A DNA stretch of 42,871 nucleotides from G963674505 sp964575975 (GTDB lineage Bacteria > Desulfobacterota > Desulfobacteria > Desulfobacterales > SKZT01): positions 1 through 42,871 of the forward strand of contig CAZNTU010000022.1 in assembly GCA_964575975.1 (NCBI GenBank). Direction: 5' to 3'. A program made the position numbers and the translations under genes. The notes beneath the pieces are model-generated. The model was not told the DNA's origin. It did not search any database and saw only the letters and a program-made list of their open reading frames with translations. The stretch's first letter is position 1; each line of letters opens with the position of its first letter. Positions 8,097 through 17,212 of the stretch are shown in pieces.

Positions 8097-8315
8097 GGAA
8101 AATGTTGGACGGATTCGTCAAGCGCGGGGCGAATCGGGCCGTTTTTCCGGGAGCCGCTGCGCGCCGGGTCCGGTTTCGAGGCTTTTTCATGGAAAGCTAG
8201 TTGTCGTTTAATCCAGTTTATGATATTAACTTGCCTGATGTTCGAGAAACTCCTTTTCTCGCCCGATAACGAGCTGTGATTTTTGTTAAGAAACGAGGAT
8301 CGTTCCGGGTTGTAA

Positions 8316-8347
8316 AAATCGAATGGATTCGATTTCCCCTATATACT
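8316..8347 (+). promoter_or_regulatory. Palindrome overlapping a -10-like TATACT upstream of pilC
   Basis: A perfect 9-2-9 inverted repeat (8316-8335, arms aaatcgaat/attcgattt) sits where the -35 should be for a TATACT -10 (8342-8347). The -35 sequence itself is poor (tcgaat at 17-nt spacing). This fits a site for a dimeric regulator that activates or represses pilC-pilS. The likely leader is about 35 nt with GGAGGG before the AUG at 8389. Confidence 0.45.
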
Positions 8348-8388
8348 CGCTAATTTTCGATCAAGTTGGAAACGGAGGGTTTTAGCGC

Positions 8389-9603
8389 ATGACGGTTTAC
8401 ATATGGGAAGGAAAAAACAAACTCGGCAATATACAGAAAGGCGAAATGGATAGTCCAAGCGAGGATACTGTCCGCGCCAACCTCGGCAGGATGAGAATCA
8501 CCCCCACCAAAGTCAAGAAAAAGCCCAAGGATCTTTTCGAGAACGTATCCTTTCTGCAACCCAGAGTCACGCAAGCCGACATCATATTGTTTTGCCGGCA
8601 ATTTTCCACAATGATCGACGCCGGACTTCCGATTATCCAGTGTCTCGACATCCTGTGCTCTCAACAGGAGAACAAGACGTTCCAGAAAATGCTTAAGAAC
8701 ATCAAGGAGTCGGTCGAGGGCGGGGCGACGCTTGCGGAGGCTTTGAAGAAGTATCCGGATCACTTCGACAATCTTTTCGTCAACATGGTTGCGGCCGGAG
8801 AGGCGGGCGGTATTTTGGATACGATATTGAAGCGCCTCTCGGCCTACCTGGAAAAGGCGGCCAAGCTGAAGGCCCAAGTGAAGGGCGCCATGACATACCC
8901 GATCATTACCATAATAATCGCGGTTGTTGTCGTGGGCGTAATCCTTGTGTTCGTCATTCCGGTTTTCCAGGAGATGTTCGCGGATTTCGGAAGCGAGCTG
9001 CCGGCGTTCACCATGCTGGTCGTAAACGTCAGCAATTGGACCAAGGCAAACATTCTCTATATCATCATAGGCCTTTTCCTGTTCAGTTTCGCTTTTAAAA
9101 AGTTTTACAAGACGGAAAAAGGAACCGAAGTTATCGACAGTCTCGTTCTTAAGCTCCCGGTATTCGGAATCTTGCTTCGCAAGGTGGCCGTGGCGAAATT
9201 TACAAGGACCATGGGCACTATGCTGTCAAGCGGCGTGGCCATTCTGGAAGCTTTGGACATCGTGGCCAAGACGGCCGGTAACAAAACCATAGAAAAAGCG
9301 ATCTACAATGTTCGGACGGGCATAGCCGAGGGGCGGACAATGGCGGATCCTTTGGCGGAAACCGGCGTTTTTCCGGCAATGGTGTGCCAAATGATCGCGG
9401 TGGGAGAATCCACGGGCGCCTTGGACGCCATGCTGGAGAAAATCGCGGATTTTTACGACGAGCAAGTGGACCAGGCGGTGGAGAACCTTACCGCCATGAT
9501 AGAGCCGTTCATGCTGGTTTTTCTCGGCGTGACCATCGGCGGTCTGGTTATAGCCATGTACCTGCCTATTTTCAAGATGGCCGGAGCGATTACTTCGCAT
9601 TAG
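8389..9603 (+). CDS. pilC: Type IV pilus / type II secretion inner-membrane protein PilC (GspF family)
   Basis: This encodes 404 residues, the normal PilC length. It is the polytopic platform protein that couples the pilus motor ATPases to pilin extraction in the inner membrane. Seen: an N-terminal region with VTQADIILFCRQFSTMIDAGLPI, then two T2SSF repeats (about 65-190 and 270-395), each with a GE-type core (NMVAAGEAGG and QMIAVGESTGALD). Membrane segments are at about 168-190, 220-240 and 372-395. The start has GGAGGG 10 nt upstream. It is followed 10 nt later by a PilS-like kinase. The usual neighbours pilB, pilT, pilR and pilA are not in this window. Confidence 0.92.
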   Translation: MTVYIWEGKNKLGNIQKGEMDSPSEDTVRANLGRMRITPTKVKKKPKDLFENVSFLQPRVTQADIILFCRQFSTMIDAGLPIIQCLDILCSQQENKTFQKMLKNIKESVEGGATLAEALKKYPDHFDNLFVNMVAAGEAGGILDTILKRLSAYLEKAAKLKAQVKGAMTYPIITIIIAVVVVGVILVFVIPVFQEMFADFGSELPAFTMLVVNVSNWTKANILYIIIGLFLFSFAFKKFYKTEKGTEVIDSLVLKLPVFGILLRKVAVAKFTRTMGTMLSSGVAILEALDIVAKTAGNKTIEKAIYNVRTGIAEGRTMADPLAETGVFPAMVCQMIAVGESTGALDAMLEKIADFYDEQVDQAVENLTAMIEPFMLVFLGVTIGGLVIAMYLPIFKMAGAITSH

Positions 9604-9613
9604 ACTTGGAATT

Positions 9614-10897
9614 TTGAAAAAGACCGATCCTGAATTATTACGCGGGTTGAAATGGCTCATGTTCTTCAGAGTCGTTTTCACCACGCTTCTTTTGGGGTCC
9701 ACCATGATGTTCCAGCTTGGCGAGACCTCCTATTTGTCCGTGCCTCTTCTTGTTCTTTACGGATTGATCGTTTTCGTATTCGTCCTTTCTTTCATATACG
9801 CGGTCGCCATCAGATGGGTGAAGCAGGGGCGAGGGTTCGCCTATTTTCAGCTGGGGATGGACACGTTCGTCGTGACTATGATCATTCTCGTCACGGGCGG
9901 TTTTTCAAGCATATTTTCCTTTCTCTACCTTTTATTGATCGTATTCACGAGCATCCTGTTGTTCAGGATGGGCAGCATGATCATAGCCTTGTTGTGCGTG
10001 TTGCAGTACGCTTTTCTGGTCGGATTGGAATTCAAGGGGATCATAAATCCGTTCGGTATGAAAACGGCGCTCACCGCAAACTATTACGACTGGACCTACG
10101 TGGTTTACAAAATCGTAATCGTTGCGTTGGCATGTATCGGGGTCGCTCTCTTGAGCAGCTTTTTGGCTGAACGGGAACGCGGGGCGAAAAAGAAGCTCCA
10201 ATCCATGGAGGAACACGTGAAAAGGGTTGAAAAGATGGCCGCAGTGGGGGAAATGGCCGCCGGATTGGCTCATGAAATTAAAAATCCCTTGGCCTCCCTG
10301 ACGGGTTCCATCCAGATTTTGCGAGAGGAAATACAGTACGACCCTCTCCATGACAAGTTGATGAAGATCGTATTAAGGGAGGCGGACCGTCTAAGTACGT
10401 TGGTCGGCGATTTTCTTATGTTCGCGAGGCCTCCGAAAGGCAGATCGCGGCCTTTGATCCTGGACCAAACGGTCGAGGAAACCCTGTCCTTGTTCGAAAA
10501 AGACAAGAATTGCATCGACAGGATTGCGATTTCCAAGGATTTTCAACCGGACATTCGGGTGGAAATGGACCCGGTCCACCTGCGACAGGTCCTGTGGAAC
10601 CTTTTGCTGAACGCGGCGGAAGCCATCGACGGTTCCGGGAACATCAGCGTGAAAATAAAAGGGGAGGGCGGCTGCGCGTTCATAGAAATTTCCGACGACG
10701 GTTGCGGCATATCTCCCGATCAGATCAAATTGATATTTGCCCCTTTCTACACCACGAAAGCCGAGGGTACCGGCCTCGGTCTCTCCATCGTACACAGCAT
10801 CCTGGAATCCTACGAGGGCCAGCTGGACGCGGAGAGCACGCAGGGCGAAGGCACCAGAATGACGCTGAAAATTAAGATCGCGCAATCTCCAACTTAA
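9614..10897 (+). CDS. PilS-like membrane sensor histidine kinase
   Basis: This encodes 427 residues. Seen: about six hydrophobic segments in residues 12-190 without a large periplasmic loop (PilS-like), a short coil, then the H box AHEIKNPLASLTGS, the N box LRQVLWNLLLNAAEAI, the G1 box DDGCGIS and the G2 box GTGLGLSIVHSI. It should autophosphorylate on the His of AHEIKN and pass phosphate to an NtrC-type regulator. The best start is TTG at 9614, 10 nt after pilC, with only a weak GGA before it. In Pseudomonas, Myxococcus and Geobacter this gene is followed by pilR; here the next gene is lysS, so the kinase is an orphan within this window. Confidence 0.85.
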   Translation: MKKTDPELLRGLKWLMFFRVVFTTLLLGSTMMFQLGETSYLSVPLLVLYGLIVFVFVLSFIYAVAIRWVKQGRGFAYFQLGMDTFVVTMIILVTGGFSSIFSFLYLLLIVFTSILLFRMGSMIIALLCVLQYAFLVGLEFKGIINPFGMKTALTANYYDWTYVVYKIVIVALACIGVALLSSFLAERERGAKKKLQSMEEHVKRVEKMAAVGEMAAGLAHEIKNPLASLTGSIQILREEIQYDPLHDKLMKIVLREADRLSTLVGDFLMFARPPKGRSRPLILDQTVEETLSLFEKDKNCIDRIAISKDFQPDIRVEMDPVHLRQVLWNLLLNAAEAIDGSGNISVKIKGEGGCAFIEISDDGCGISPDQIKLIFAPFYTTKAEGTGLGLSIVHSILESYEGQLDAESTQGEGTRMTLKIKIAQSPT

Positions 10898-10949
10898 GCT
10901 TGACACCATCGGCCAAATACGTTAGCAAATTCAGCTTGGCCTTCCTGCC

Positions 10950-10984
10950 GGTCGCGGATTTTTGTCGGTCGCGGAAGGTCGCGG
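10950..10984 (+). repeat. Three direct copies of GGTCGCGG upstream of lysS
   Basis: GGTCGCGG occurs at 10950-10957, 10967-10974 and 10977-10984 in the 189-nt gap between pilS and lysS. A perfect TTGACA (10900-10905) starts 3 nt after the pilS stop but has no good -10 at standard spacing. The gap probably holds the promoter of the long envelope operon; its exact position is not clear. Confidence 0.45.
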
Positions 10985-11086
10985 CATGGTATTGTTTGCA
11001 AAGCGGTTTTGTTTTTCGGTTGACGAGCCGGAAGAGAAGCACCTCTTTTTACATACGTATACGAAAATTCCGACGAACGGGTAAAA

Positions 11087-12565
11087 ATGGAAAAAGACAG
11101 TACGATTCTCGACAAACGAAAAGAAAAGATTCAACAGCTCAAGGAAGAGGGTTTGGCGCTCTTTCCCAACGATTTCAAGGTTGCCGACACGATCGCGGGA
11201 ATCAAGGAATTGACAGATAAGACCCCGGAGAAGTTGACGGCGGAACCGGCGCCCATCTTCACCCTTGCAGGAAGGATGATGGCAGTCAATCGCTTCGGGA
11301 AAGCGGCTTTCGTCAGGTTCAGGGACCGCACGGGTCAGCTTCAGGCGTATCTTCGCAAAGATTTGATCGGAAACGAAGCCTACTCCTTGTTCAAGAAGCT
11401 CGATGTGGGGGATTTCGTCGGGGTGAGCGGAGAAATGTTCCAGACGAAGACAGGGGAATGGACCCTTCTGGCAAGGCGATTCAGGTTGCTGAGCAAGTCC
11501 CACAGACCCCTTCCCGAAAAATTCCACGGCCTCAAGGACCCCGAGAAACGCTATAGACAACGATATCTCGATTTGATTACGAACGAGGAGACGCGAACCA
11601 AATTCTTGAAACGTTCCAAAATCGTTCAAAACATAAGGGAATTTCTGACGGAGCGGGATTTTTTGGAAGTCGAGACGCCGATGATGCAACCGATTCCCGG
11701 GGGGGCGGACGCGACGCCTTTCACGACCCATCACAACGCGTTGGACATGGATCTGTACCTTCGGATCGCCCCCGAGCTATATTTGAAGCGCTTGGTCGTG
11801 GGCGGATTCGAACGGGTTTTCGAGATCAACAGAAACTTCAGAAACGAAGGCGTTTCGACCCAGCACAATCCCGAGTTCACGATGTTGGAATTCTACCAGG
11901 CCTATGCGGTGTACGAAGATTTGATGGAGCTGACCGAAGAAATGATTCGGCGTGTCGCGCGCGCGGTCCACGGCGAGGAAAGGGTGGAATACCAGGGGAA
12001 TACCATCGATTTTTCCGGCCCTTGGCGTCGCATGACCCTGGCGCAGTCGCTGGAGGAAATAGGAGGGGTCGATCCCGCTCTGTTAGGCGACAAGGACGCG
12101 TTGTTGAAAGTGGCTGGAGAAAGAGGCGTCAAAGTCACCAAGACCCGCAGATTGGGGAAGGTAATCACCAAGCTGTTCGACGCGCTCGTGGAGCCGAACC
12201 TGATCCAGCCTACTTTTATAACGGGCTATCCCGTCGAGGTCTCCCCGCTTTCCAGAAAAAGCGACGCCAATCCGGAATTGACGGACCGTTTCGAGCTTTT
12301 TATCGCCGGACGGGAGTTGGCGAACGGATTTTCCGAGTTGAACGACCCCGAGGATCAAAGGGATCGCTTTTTGATGCAGGTGGAAGATCGAAACGCGGGC
12401 GACCAGGAGGCCCATTTCATGGACGAGGACTATATCGAGGCCTTGGAATACGGAATGCCGCCGACCGCCGGGGAGGGTATCGGCATAGACAGGCTTGTCA
12501 TGTTGTTCACCGATTCGGCTTCGATTCGCGAGGTCATTTTCTTTCCGCACATGAGACGGGTGTGA
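11087..12565 (+). CDS. lysS: Lysyl-tRNA synthetase, class II
   Basis: This encodes 492 residues, the standard length. It charges tRNA-Lys in the cytoplasm. Seen: an N-terminal OB-fold anticodon-binding domain (about 55-165, from IFTLAGRMMAVNRFGKAAFVRFRDRTG), motif 1 with FLEVETPMMQPIPGGADATPF, motif 2 (FERVFEINRNFRNEGVSTQHNPEFTMLEFY), and motif 3 near the end (GEGIGIDRLVMLFT). All class II signatures are intact. It is the first gene of the long plus-strand envelope cluster and lies 13 nt before lolC; lysS at the head of lolCD-bamA is a known arrangement in Geobacter-like genomes. Confidence 0.97.
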   Translation: MEKDSTILDKRKEKIQQLKEEGLALFPNDFKVADTIAGIKELTDKTPEKLTAEPAPIFTLAGRMMAVNRFGKAAFVRFRDRTGQLQAYLRKDLIGNEAYSLFKKLDVGDFVGVSGEMFQTKTGEWTLLARRFRLLSKSHRPLPEKFHGLKDPEKRYRQRYLDLITNEETRTKFLKRSKIVQNIREFLTERDFLEVETPMMQPIPGGADATPFTTHHNALDMDLYLRIAPELYLKRLVVGGFERVFEINRNFRNEGVSTQHNPEFTMLEFYQAYAVYEDLMELTEEMIRRVARAVHGEERVEYQGNTIDFSGPWRRMTLAQSLEEIGGVDPALLGDKDALLKVAGERGVKVTKTRRLGKVITKLFDALVEPNLIQPTFITGYPVEVSPLSRKSDANPELTDRFELFIAGRELANGFSELNDPEDQRDRFLMQVEDRNAGDQEAHFMDEDYIEALEYGMPPTAGEGIGIDRLVMLFTDSASIREVIFFPHMRRV

Positions 12566-12578
12566 AGGGGACGATCCA

Positions 12579-13808
12579 ATGTCCTTCGAGCTTTTCGTAG
12601 GTGCCAGGTATCTCCGGGCAAAACAGAAAGAGACGTTCATTTCCCTGATTACGGTATTGTCCATCGCCGGAGTCACTGTGGGGGTGATGGCTCTCATTAT
12701 CGTAATCGCGGTGATGGCAGGATTCGAGTCGGACCTGAAAGACCGCATTTTGGGCGTGGAGTCTCATTTGGTGGTAATGCGCCACGGCGGCGGATTCTCG
12801 GACTACAGGGACGTCCTCGAAATGATCGAATCGACCGAGGGCGTGGATGCCGCCACTCCTTTCATTTATACACAGACCATGCTCAGGTCCGCCACGGGCG
12901 TTTCGGGGGCGGTGGTGCGCGGAGTCGATCCGAAAACGGTCACGGACGTGGTGAAGGTGTTCAACGGCGTTCCCCCTCCCGAAGCGCGCGACGAATCGTC
13001 CACCCTGAAAGACCAGGAACCCTCTATCGTCCTGGGGAAGGAGCTTGCCAGAAGTCTCGGGGTGTACAAGGGAGAATCGATTTATCTGATATCCCCGACG
13101 GGTATTTTGTCGCCTGTGGGCCATGTTCCCGCAATGAAGCGCTTCAGGGTGTCGGGCATTTTCGAGTCGGGCATGTACGAATACGACGGTTCTCTGGCGT
13201 ACGTAAACCTCGAGGATGCACAAAAACTCCTGCGAATGGGCGAATCGGTCACCGGCATCGAAGTGCGGGTACACGATATCTACAAAGCCGGCGAGATCGG
13301 AGAAAAAATCGTCTCGAAACTGGGTTTTCCCTACTGGGCCAGGGACTGGATGCAAATGAACCGGAACCTGTTTTCCGCGTTGAAGCTCGAAAAGACGGTC
13401 ATGTTCATCATTCTGGCTCTGATTGTCCTGGTCGCCGCCTTCAATATCGCCGGCACATTGATCATGACCGTGATGGAAAAAACCCGGGACATCGCGATTT
13501 TAAAGGCCATGGGCGCGACCGATTCCAGCATTGGAAAGATTTTCGTCATCAAGGGCGTCGTCATAGGAGCGATAGGCACTTCCATCGGAGTCGTTTTGGG
13601 GATCGTGCTTTCCAAGCTTCTGGAGAAATACAAGTTCATCGAGTTGCCGGGGGATGTCTATTACATCACCACCCTTCCGGTGAAGCTGGAAGGTCTTGAC
13701 ATATTTCTGATCGCGACAGCCGCCATGGTCATATGTTTTCTGGCTACCCTGTATCCGGCCCGTCAGGCGTCGAAACTGAACCCGGTCGAGGCGATTCGCT
13801 ATGGTTGA
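12579..13808 (+). CDS. lolC: Lipoprotein-releasing ABC transporter permease LolC/LolE
   Basis: This encodes 409 residues. It is the inner-membrane subunit that, with LolD, frees outer-membrane lipoproteins and hands them to LolA. Seen: the N-terminal FELFVGARYLRAKQKETFIS signature, TM1 at about 22-45, a large periplasmic domain (about 46-265), then three TM helices (about 270-300, 318-345, 370-395) in the MacB/FtsX-like arrangement, with KARDIAILKAMGA-type coupling helix here as KTRDIAILKAMGA. It overlaps lolD by 8 nt. Only one permease gene is present, so the complex may use two copies of this protein, or a separate lolE lies elsewhere. Confidence 0.92.
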   Translation: MSFELFVGARYLRAKQKETFISLITVLSIAGVTVGVMALIIVIAVMAGFESDLKDRILGVESHLVVMRHGGGFSDYRDVLEMIESTEGVDAATPFIYTQTMLRSATGVSGAVVRGVDPKTVTDVVKVFNGVPPPEARDESSTLKDQEPSIVLGKELARSLGVYKGESIYLISPTGILSPVGHVPAMKRFRVSGIFESGMYEYDGSLAYVNLEDAQKLLRMGESVTGIEVRVHDIYKAGEIGEKIVSKLGFPYWARDWMQMNRNLFSALKLEKTVMFIILALIVLVAAFNIAGTLIMTVMEKTRDIAILKAMGATDSSIGKIFVIKGVVIGAIGTSIGVVLGIVLSKLLEKYKFIELPGDVYYITTLPVKLEGLDIFLIATAAMVICFLATLYPARQASKLNPVEAIRYG

Positions 13809-14541
13809 CAATTTAGAGATCGACGACAATTCCTATCCCGCGAAGGAAGACGGCGAGGTTTCAAAGGAGTTCGTCTCCGTTCGGGGCCTTTGCAAAAGCT
13901 TCGACAACACAAAGGCCCGAATCGAAATCCTGAAGGACGTCGATTTCGACATTTCTTCCGGAGAGACCTTGGCCATAGTGGGGGCGTCGGGAATTGGCAA
14001 ATCCACCTTTTTGAATTTGCTTGGAACTTTGGACCGTCCGGACGACGGCAAAATCCTGTTTCAGGGAAGGGATATTTTTCGGTTCGACAACGAAAAGCTG
14101 GCCAGGTTCCGAAACCGGTCCATAGGATTTGTCTTTCAGTTCCATCATCTTTTGCCGGAGTTCAGCGCGTTGGAAAATACCATGATGCCTTGTTTGATCA
14201 ACGCGATGAACAAGGAGAGAGCGGAGGAGTCGGCCGAGCGGATACTGCTCCGGGTCGGATTGGCGGACCGCTTGCACCACAGAGTGACCGACCTTTCCGG
14301 AGGAGAGCAACAAAGGGTTGCCTTGGCGCGCGCCCTGGTGCTAAACCCCTTGATTCTGTTGGCCGACGAGCCTACGGGCAACCTGGACAAGAAAAACAGC
14401 GAGCAGGTCCACAGACTTTTGCTTACACTCAACGAGGAGTTGGGAATGACCTTGATTGTCGTGACCCACAATATGGAGCTTGCATCTTTCATGTCTCGGC
14501 GCGTGACTATAATGGACGGAAAAATTGTTGAAACGGATTGA
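13801..14541 (+). CDS. lolD: Lipoprotein-releasing system ATP-binding protein LolD
   Basis: This encodes 246 residues. It is the cytoplasmic ATPase of the Lol exporter. Seen: Walker A as GASGIGKST (the usual second Ser/Gly position is Ile), Q-loop FQFHHLLPEFSALEN, which is the LolD-type sequence, the ABC signature LSGGEQQRVALARAL, Walker B ILLADEPTGNLD and the H-loop VVTHNMELA. The first 20 residues are an extra acidic extension; a start at a later codon is possible, but the 8-nt overlap with lolC at 13801 supports coupled translation. The bamA start follows 7 nt after the stop. Confidence 0.95.
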   Translation: MVDNLEIDDNSYPAKEDGEVSKEFVSVRGLCKSFDNTKARIEILKDVDFDISSGETLAIVGASGIGKSTFLNLLGTLDRPDDGKILFQGRDIFRFDNEKLARFRNRSIGFVFQFHHLLPEFSALENTMMPCLINAMNKERAEESAERILLRVGLADRLHHRVTDLSGGEQQRVALARALVLNPLILLADEPTGNLDKKNSEQVHRLLLTLNEELGMTLIVVTHNMELASFMSRRVTIMDGKIVETD

Positions 14542-14548
14542 GGATTGC

Positions 14549-17173
14549 ATGAAGAGACGATTTTACATCCTGTTGTCAGTCTTGGCTTTAATCACGCCAT
14601 CTACTGCTTACTGCCTCGAAAAAGTCAGGGTATTGATCCTGCCGTTCGAGATTAACGCCGGCGAGGAACGGACCCGGCTCAGAAACGAAATTCCCGAAGT
14701 CCTCTCCAAGCAGCTGGAGGAGGCGGGAGCGGACGTCGCGCAACTACCCGAGGGAACGACTCCGCCCGATCGGATCGAAAGCGTCGAGAAGACGAGGGAA
14801 ATGGGAACCCTTGCCGGAGCCGATCATGTGATTTGGGGAAGTCTCACTTGGATAGGAAAAAAGTTCAGCCTGGACGTGAAGATGGCGGAAACGTTTTCGG
14901 ATCGGCCCCCGTGGATATTCTTCGAGGAAGGGGGAGGCGCGGCCGATCTTTCTCTCAAGCTTCGCGAAATAACGAAGGACATCGGATTGAAGCTCTTTAA
15001 GCGAGAGAGAGTCAAGGATGTCGTCGTGGAGGGAAACAACCGAATCGAGGCCGACGCCATTAAAAGGCAGATCAAGACCGCCCCCGGCGACGTGTTTCTA
15101 GCGAAAAGCCTCTCCCAGGATTTGAAAAACGTGTTCGGGATGGGGTATTTCGAGGATGTCCGGGTCGAGGCCGAAGACACTCCGGAAGGCAAGACGATTG
15201 TTTTCAAGGTTCGGGAAAAAGCGACGGTCCGCGTGATCAGGATAAGCGGAAATACGATTTTCAGCGAGGAGGAAATAAAGGAGAACCTTGACATACGCAC
15301 GGGTTCCATTCTCAACGTTTTCCGGATCAACAGCAACATGGAGCGGATCGAGACCATCTACAAGGAAAAGAATTACCACAATGTCAAAGTGAGCTATGAA
15401 ATCGAAGATCTCGAGAACAACCAGGCCGATTTGAAGTTCGTGATAGACGAAGGCGGAAAGATAAGGATAAAGAATATTTTTCTCGAGGGCAACGAAACCT
15501 ATACCGATAAAGAGCTTAAAAACCTGATGAAAACTTCCGAGAAAGGTTTTTTCTCGTGGTTGACCTCTTCGGGGGATTTGAAGAGGGAGGACTTGACCCA
15601 GGACGCGGCACGGATATCGGCTTTTTACCAGAACCACGGTTTCATCCAGGCCAAAGTGGGCGAACCGAAGGTCGAATTCCAGGAGGAATGGATCGACATC
15701 ACCATCAAGATCGACGAAGGTCCTCAATTCAAGGTCGGGAAGGTGGACGTGCTGGGAGACTTGGTGCTCCCCAAGGAAGTTCTTATGGAACACGTAAAGA
15801 TTTCGAAGGAGACCTTCTATAACCGGGAGGTAGTGAGAAACGACGTCCTGACCATTACGGACCGGTATTCCGACGAGGGATACGCCTACGCCGACATCAA
15901 TCCGGTCATCGACCAGAACGACGCGGCTTTGACAGTGGATATCGCTTACAATATCAAAAAGGGGCCTTTGGTCCATTTCGAAAAAATCGTGATCGCCGGA
16001 AACACCAAGACGCGCGACAAGGTCATTCGTCGCGAACTGAAGGTGTACGAACAGGAGCTTTACAGCGGTCGATTGTTGAAACGGGGCGTCAGGGATTTGT
16101 ACCGCCTCGACTATTTCGAGGACGTCAAAGTGGACACGCGGAAGGGAAGCACCGAGGATTCCATGGTGCTGGTCGTGGACGTCAAGGAGAAGCCCACGGG
16201 GGCTTTCAGTTTCGGTGGCGGCTACAGCAGCGTGGAGAACATGTTCGTGGTGGGTTCCATTTCCCAGAGAAACTTGTTCGGCAGAGGGCAAATCCTCGAA
16301 TTGAAGGGAACCCTGGGCGGAACCTCTAGCCGGTATACGTTGAGCTTCACCGAACCGTGGCTGTTCGACATTCCTCTCTCGGCTGGATTCGATCTGTACA
16401 AATGGGAGAGGGATTACCACGAATATGACAAGGACTCCACCGGCGGCAATATACGGACATCCTATCCCGTCTTCGACTATACGAGACTGTATCTTTCCTA
16501 TAAGTACGAGACGGCCGATATCACGGATATATCCGACGACGCTTCCAAAACCATCAGGGAGTTGGAGGGGGAAAACACCGAAAGCAGCGTTTCCACGTCG
16601 ATTCGGTACGACACCAGGGACCGGATTTTCAACCCGACCGAAGGCCAGAACCACGCGCTGACCGTAAAGTACGCCGGCCTCGGCGGCGATATCGGTTTCA
16701 CCAAGATTACTGCGGAAGCGGGCGTTTACATTCCTTTGTTCTGGGAAACGGTGGGGTTTCTCCATGTCGAGGGCGGCTGGGTAAACGAGAGTTCCGGAAA
16801 GCTGCTTCCGGACTACGAAAAATTCTACTTGGGCGGCATAGATTCCATGCGAGGGTTCGACTACCGGGATATATATGTCCCGGACGAGGAAGGTCTCAAA
16901 ACCGGCGGCGAGGAATACGTGCAATTAAATATCGAGTATCTTTTTCCGTTAGTTAAAAAAGCCGGCCTCACGGGCGTTCTGTTTTTCGATACCGGCAACG
17001 TCTTCAGCAAGGACGAAGGAATCGATTTGGGCGATTTGAGGCGAAGCGCCGGAGGCGGAGTCCGGTGGTATTCCCCCATGGGGCCTATTCGCCTGGAGTA
17101 CGGCTATATACTCGACCACGAGGAAGAGGACGACCGCGGACAATGGGAATTTTCCATGGGCGCCGCGTTTTAA
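14549..17173 (+). CDS. bamA: Outer-membrane protein assembly factor BamA with extra N-terminal domain
   Basis: This encodes 874 residues. BamA inserts beta-barrel proteins into the outer membrane. The start is taken at 14549 (GAGG 5 nt upstream), giving a clean signal peptide (residues 1-22); an in-frame start at 14525 adds 8 residues inside lolD. Residues about 24-150 are an additional alpha/beta domain with the TolB-N/CsgG-like pattern VLILPFEIN ... AGADHVIWGSLT. Five POTRA repeats follow (about 155-570; starts VVVEGNN, IRISGNT, IFLEGNE, VDVLGDL, IVIAGNT). The Omp85 barrel runs from about 575 to the end, with the loop-6 motif SMRGFDYRD (VRGF/Y family) and a terminal Phe as insertion signal. 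Next comes skp, the periplasmic OMP chaperone. Confidence 0.95.
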   Translation: MKRRFYILLSVLALITPSTAYCLEKVRVLILPFEINAGEERTRLRNEIPEVLSKQLEEAGADVAQLPEGTTPPDRIESVEKTREMGTLAGADHVIWGSLTWIGKKFSLDVKMAETFSDRPPWIFFEEGGGAADLSLKLREITKDIGLKLFKRERVKDVVVEGNNRIEADAIKRQIKTAPGDVFLAKSLSQDLKNVFGMGYFEDVRVEAEDTPEGKTIVFKVREKATVRVIRISGNTIFSEEEIKENLDIRTGSILNVFRINSNMERIETIYKEKNYHNVKVSYEIEDLENNQADLKFVIDEGGKIRIKNIFLEGNETYTDKELKNLMKTSEKGFFSWLTSSGDLKREDLTQDAARISAFYQNHGFIQAKVGEPKVEFQEEWIDITIKIDEGPQFKVGKVDVLGDLVLPKEVLMEHVKISKETFYNREVVRNDVLTITDRYSDEGYAYADINPVIDQNDAALTVDIAYNIKKGPLVHFEKIVIAGNTKTRDKVIRRELKVYEQELYSGRLLKRGVRDLYRLDYFEDVKVDTRKGSTEDSMVLVVDVKEKPTGAFSFGGGYSSVENMFVVGSISQRNLFGRGQILELKGTLGGTSSRYTLSFTEPWLFDIPLSAGFDLYKWERDYHEYDKDSTGGNIRTSYPVFDYTRLYLSYKYETADITDISDDASKTIRELEGENTESSVSTSIRYDTRDRIFNPTEGQNHALTVKYAGLGGDIGFTKITAEAGVYIPLFWETVGFLHVEGGWVNESSGKLLPDYEKFYLGGIDSMRGFDYRDIYVPDEEGLKTGGEEYVQLNIEYLFPLVKKAGLTGVLFFDTGNVFSKDEGIDLGDLRRSAGGGVRWYSPMGPIRLEYGYILDHEEEDDRGQWEFSMGAAF

Positions 17174-17212
17174 GATGAGTAAAACTTACCCAAATATTTA
17201 GGGGGGATTCGA

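Noticed and set aside
15098..16924. 608-residue minus-strand frame inside bamA
   Set aside because: Shadow of bamA codon usage; BamA motifs on the plus strand are unambiguous.
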